A stretch of 6,123 bases of DNA from Patescibacteria group bacterium. GTDB lineage: Bacteria; Patescibacteriota; Minisyncoccia; Phycocordibacterales; UBA12079. This document shows, piece after piece, positions 4,661 to 6,123 of the stretch (positions are counted from its first letter, which is position 1; the number at the start of each line of letters is the position of its first letter). A program made the position numbers and the translations under genes. The stretch is from assembly GCA_018894995.1 (NCBI GenBank), contig JAHIOZ010000089.1, positions 1 to 6,123 of the forward strand, given 5' to 3'. The notes under the pieces are model-generated. The model was not told the origin of the DNA, did not search any database, and saw nothing but the letters and a program-made list of their open reading frames with translations.

Positions 4661-5338
4661 TAGTGAGAATTTTCCTCCTTTATCATCTCTCACAATCCTC
4701 CCTTTCTCCATCGTTATAACCCTTCTTCCAATTGAATCAATCACTCCTTTATTGTGTGTGGTTAAAATAACAGTCGTGCCAAATTCATTTATCTTTTTCA
4801 AAATCTGAACAATGTCATAAGTGTTAACCGGATCAAGATTCCCTGTCGGCTCATCAGCAATAATAACATCCGGTTGATTAACTATTGCTCGCGCAATCGC
4901 CAATCTTTGTTTTTCTCCTCCCGACAACTCGTGAGGGAAACTCCACATCTTATCTCCCAAATCCACAAGCTCAAGAACATGAGGAACATCCGAGGCAATT
5001 TCCTCATCTGTTTTTCCGGCAACCTCCATGGCGAAAGAAACATTTTCATAAGCCGTCTTGTGAGGCAAAAGTCTGAAATCTTGAAAAACCGTTCCAATTT
5101 TTCTTCGGAATGAATTTTTTTTCTCTTTTTCAAGCAGGTTAACATCAGCGGAATCAAAAAAGATTTTTCCTCCTGTAGGTTTTTCTTCAGCCAACAACAT
5201 TTTAAGCAGGGTTGTTTTTCCCGCTCCGGAATGACCGACGATTGAAACAAACTCTCGCGGTTCTATGGTAAAAGAAACTTCTTCCACCACACGAACTCCG
5301 TTTTTGTATTCTTTTGTAACTTTGTCAAAATAAATCAT
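4658..5338 (-). CDS. ftsE: Cell division ATP-binding protein FtsE
   Basis: FtsE is the cytoplasmic ATPase of the FtsEX complex; it binds FtsX and drives its extracellular conformational change. All ABC motifs are present: A-loop Tyr11, Walker A GHSGAGKTT (35-43), Q-loop Gln86 in VFQDFRLLP, signature LSGGE (138-142), Walker B VIIADE (158-163) with D-loop NLD, and H-loop His195. GHSGAGK and FQDFRLL are characteristic of FtsE rather than other ABC proteins. The ATG at 5338 gives 226 aa and aligns with the usual N-terminus (MIYFDKVTKEY); a TTG at 5356 would add six residues. There is no Shine-Dalgarno. The stop lies inside a terminator hairpin, so ftsE is a single-gene unit, unlike the usual overlapping ftsEX operon. 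Confidence 0.97.
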   Translation of the reverse strand: MIYFDKVTKEYKNGVRVVEEVSFTIEPREFVSIVGHSGAGKTTLLKMLLAEEKPTGGKIFFDSADVNLLEKEKKNSFRRKIGTVFQDFRLLPHKTAYENVSFAMEVAGKTDEEIASDVPHVLELVDLGDKMWSFPHELSGGEKQRLAIARAIVNQPDVIIADEPTGNLDPVNTYDIVQILKKINEFGTTVILTTHNKGVIDSIGRRVITMEKGRIVRDDKGGKFSL

Positions 5339-5365
5339 CGTAAATTTTTGGAACAAAAATTTTAA

Positions 5366-5395
5366 GTTGGTAATTTGTAGTGGGTAGTTGGTAGT
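5366..5395 (+). repeat. Degenerate heptamer tandem repeat in the ftsE leader
   Basis: Four 7-nt units read GTTGGTA, ATTTGTA, GTGGGTA, GTTGGTA. A second, less regular ACTTTNT tract lies at 5502-5531 on the far side of the hairpins, so the layout (tract, hairpins, opposing tract) recalls 218-357. Confidence 0.6.
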
Positions 5396-5482
5396 AAAAA
5401 ATTTTGCTTCGCAAAATTTTTTCGTCTTTGCGAGGATTTTTTTGAAAGGAATTTTTTGAAAACTTTGTTTTCAAAAAAATCC
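5396..5482 (-). promoter_or_regulatory. Hairpins in the ftsE leader with two exclusive pairings
   Basis: Bases 5396-5407 pair perfectly with 5411-5422 (12 bp, loop TTC). Next, 5434-5447 can pair perfectly with 5469-5482 (14 bp). Alternatively 5452-5463 can pair with 5467-5478 (12 bp, loop TTT). The last two use the same right arm and compete. All lie between the ftsE promoter and ATG, so the mRNA carries them. This may be a switch, or simply a partly duplicated palindromic repeat. The bases CGTCTTTGCGAGGA fit a decayed dispersed palindrome. Confidence 0.65.
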
Positions 5483-5538
5483 GTGACAATCCAGACTTTT
5501 AACTTTATGAACTTTCTACTTTATAAACTTATCCCTCC

Positions 5539-5566
5539 ATTATACTTCACTTCCAGTATTTTTCAA
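5539..5566 (-). promoter_or_regulatory. ftsE promoter (P2)
   Basis: On the minus strand TTGAAA (5566-5561), 16 nt and a perfect TATAAT (5544-5539) stand about 200 nt before the ftsE ATG. Both the boxes and the spacer length are the same as at P1 in front of ftsX. Confidence 0.8.
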
Positions 5567-5579
5567 TTTTTTATAGGCA

Positions 5580-5608
5580 TTGACAAACAATGCAATATTA
5601 ACTACCAT
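5580..5608 (+). promoter_or_regulatory. Promoter of the 73-aa membrane protein gene (P4)
   Basis: A perfect TTGACA (5580-5585), 17 nt and TACCAT (5603-5608) lie 65 nt before the GTG start. It is back to back with P2, again with 13 nt between the two -35 boxes. Confidence 0.65.
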
Positions 5609-5672
5609 AGTAGCAGAAAATTCAGATTTTAATTTATTAAAAAATTATTAGACTAAGGAAAAGGAGATTTCC

Positions 5673-5894
5673 GTGATAAAGAAAAAATGTTTGATTAAAT
5701 TGTTGGGCATAGCAGGATTAACAACATCAATTTTTGGGCTTGCTTTTGGTTTTGCTTTAATATTTGATTGGTGGAATTACTCCAAATATCCTTTATTATT
5801 GCTATTGAACAGCAATGAAAGATACCCTTCAATAATTATCATTATTTCTCTGATGTTATATGCCAAATCAATATTTTCATTAATTTATGATTAA
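5673..5894 (+). CDS. Small two-helix membrane protein, function unknown
   Basis: This 73-aa protein starts at GTG, with AAGGAG (5661-5666) 6 nt upstream, the best ribosome binding site in the window. The basic N-terminus (MIKKKCLIK) leads into helix 1 (about 8-32, rich in Gly, Phe and Leu), then a WWNYSKYP segment, a short leucine-rich stretch, NSNERYPS, and helix 2 (about 53-70) to the end. Both ends are probably cytoplasmic. No family is recognised. It has its own promoter (P4) and terminator and is divergent from ftsE, so it may be expressed under related conditions; a role in division is only a guess from position. Confidence 0.8.
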   Translation: MIKKKCLIKLLGIAGLTTSIFGLAFGFALIFDWWNYSKYPLLLLLNSNERYPSIIIIISLMLYAKSIFSLIYD

Positions 5895-5895
5895 A

Positions 5896-5957
5896 ATATC
5901 GGTAAACAACCGGTATCAATTCATCAAAAAAAACCGCTCCCGCGGTTTTTTATTTTT
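5896..5957 (+). terminator. Tandem hairpins ending the 73-aa gene unit
   Basis: An 8-bp stem with one wobble (5896-5903 with 5909-5916) starts 2 nt after the stop. A classical terminator then follows: 5928-5937 pairs with 5942-5951 (AAAAAACCGC, loop TCCC), followed by ATTTTT. Confidence 0.85.
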
Positions 5958-6032
5958 ACTCAATTCCAATAACCGTGAGCATCGGGTATTTTAAAATTCA
6001 AAACGGTTCAACCTGGATCGCCACACTTCTTT

Positions 6033-6123
6033 ATACCAAATCCAACTAACCATTAAACACCAAGTCTTGAAAATTTTAATTTATACTCGTTAAGAAAAAT
6101 TCAATAATACTCGGCAGTATTTC
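6033..6123. mobile_element. MITE-like element, copy 2 (cut by the window end)
   Basis: Starting at ATACCAAATC (6033), this sequence matches the reverse complement of the 3013 end of copy 1 for about 49 nt. It then jumps to the part matching 2805-2763, including the AATACT/AGTATT hairpin. The inner palindrome of copy 1 is absent. The remaining half lies beyond the window. Confidence 0.75.

Noticed and set aside
4882..5250. 122-aa minus-strand open frame
   Set aside because: It is an out-of-frame shadow of ftsE on the same strand.
1..6123. CRISPR array
   Set aside because: There are no regularly spaced identical repeats with unique spacers; the tandem repeats have a 7-nt period and no spacers.

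Overview
The window is AT-rich bacterial DNA with small genes and intergenic spacers full of palindromes. The tRNA does not encode CCA, and the three conserved genes start without a visible Shine-Dalgarno. Degenerate heptamer tandem repeats recur between genes. Together these fit a Patescibacteria/CPR genome (Parcubacteria-like), but this is an inference; nothing in the window fixes the taxon. All five well-supported genes end in TAA or TAG. Glycine is encoded by GGN and tryptophan by TGG in the long genes, so the standard bacterial code fits.

Layout. 1-360: a GC-rich edge, a perfect 22-bp hairpin abutting tRNA-Gln(CUG) on the minus strand, then an inverted pair of heptamer tracts around a small hairpin. 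478-681 (+): a 67-aa two-helix membrane protein behind a run of eight G, with a terminator at 724-750. 761-980: an orphan sigma70-like promoter, a 19-bp hairpin and decayed palindromic repeats. 981-2645 (-): pyrG (CTP synthase). 2695-3013: a nested, MITE-like inverted-repeat element; a second, more compact copy in the opposite orientation enters at 6033 and runs off the end of the window. 3065-3985 (-): ftsX. 3986-4657: the ftsX leader (three-way-junction fold), a divergent promoter pair, a short plus-strand transcription unit with a strange interrupted reading frame, and an ftsE terminator. 4658-5338 (-): ftsE. 5339-5672: the ftsE leader with alternative hairpins and a second divergent promoter pair. 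5673-5894 (+): a 73-aa two-helix membrane protein with its own terminator.

How the genes work together. FtsE (ATPase) and FtsX (membrane partner) form the divisome ABC complex that controls peptidoglycan hydrolysis. They are usually co-transcribed and overlapping. Here they are about 670 bp apart, ftsE has its own terminator, and each gene has its own promoter. The two promoters are near copies (44 of 53 positions by eye), and each lies back to back with a plus-strand promoter at exactly the same 13-nt spacing. The simplest reading is a duplicated divergent promoter module that keeps a split ftsE/ftsX pair co-regulated and also drives a small membrane-protein unit on the other strand each time.

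The best candidates for undescribed biology are the twin promoter modules with structured leaders, the nested palindromic element, the heptamer-repeat elements, and the G-run leaders of small membrane ORFs.
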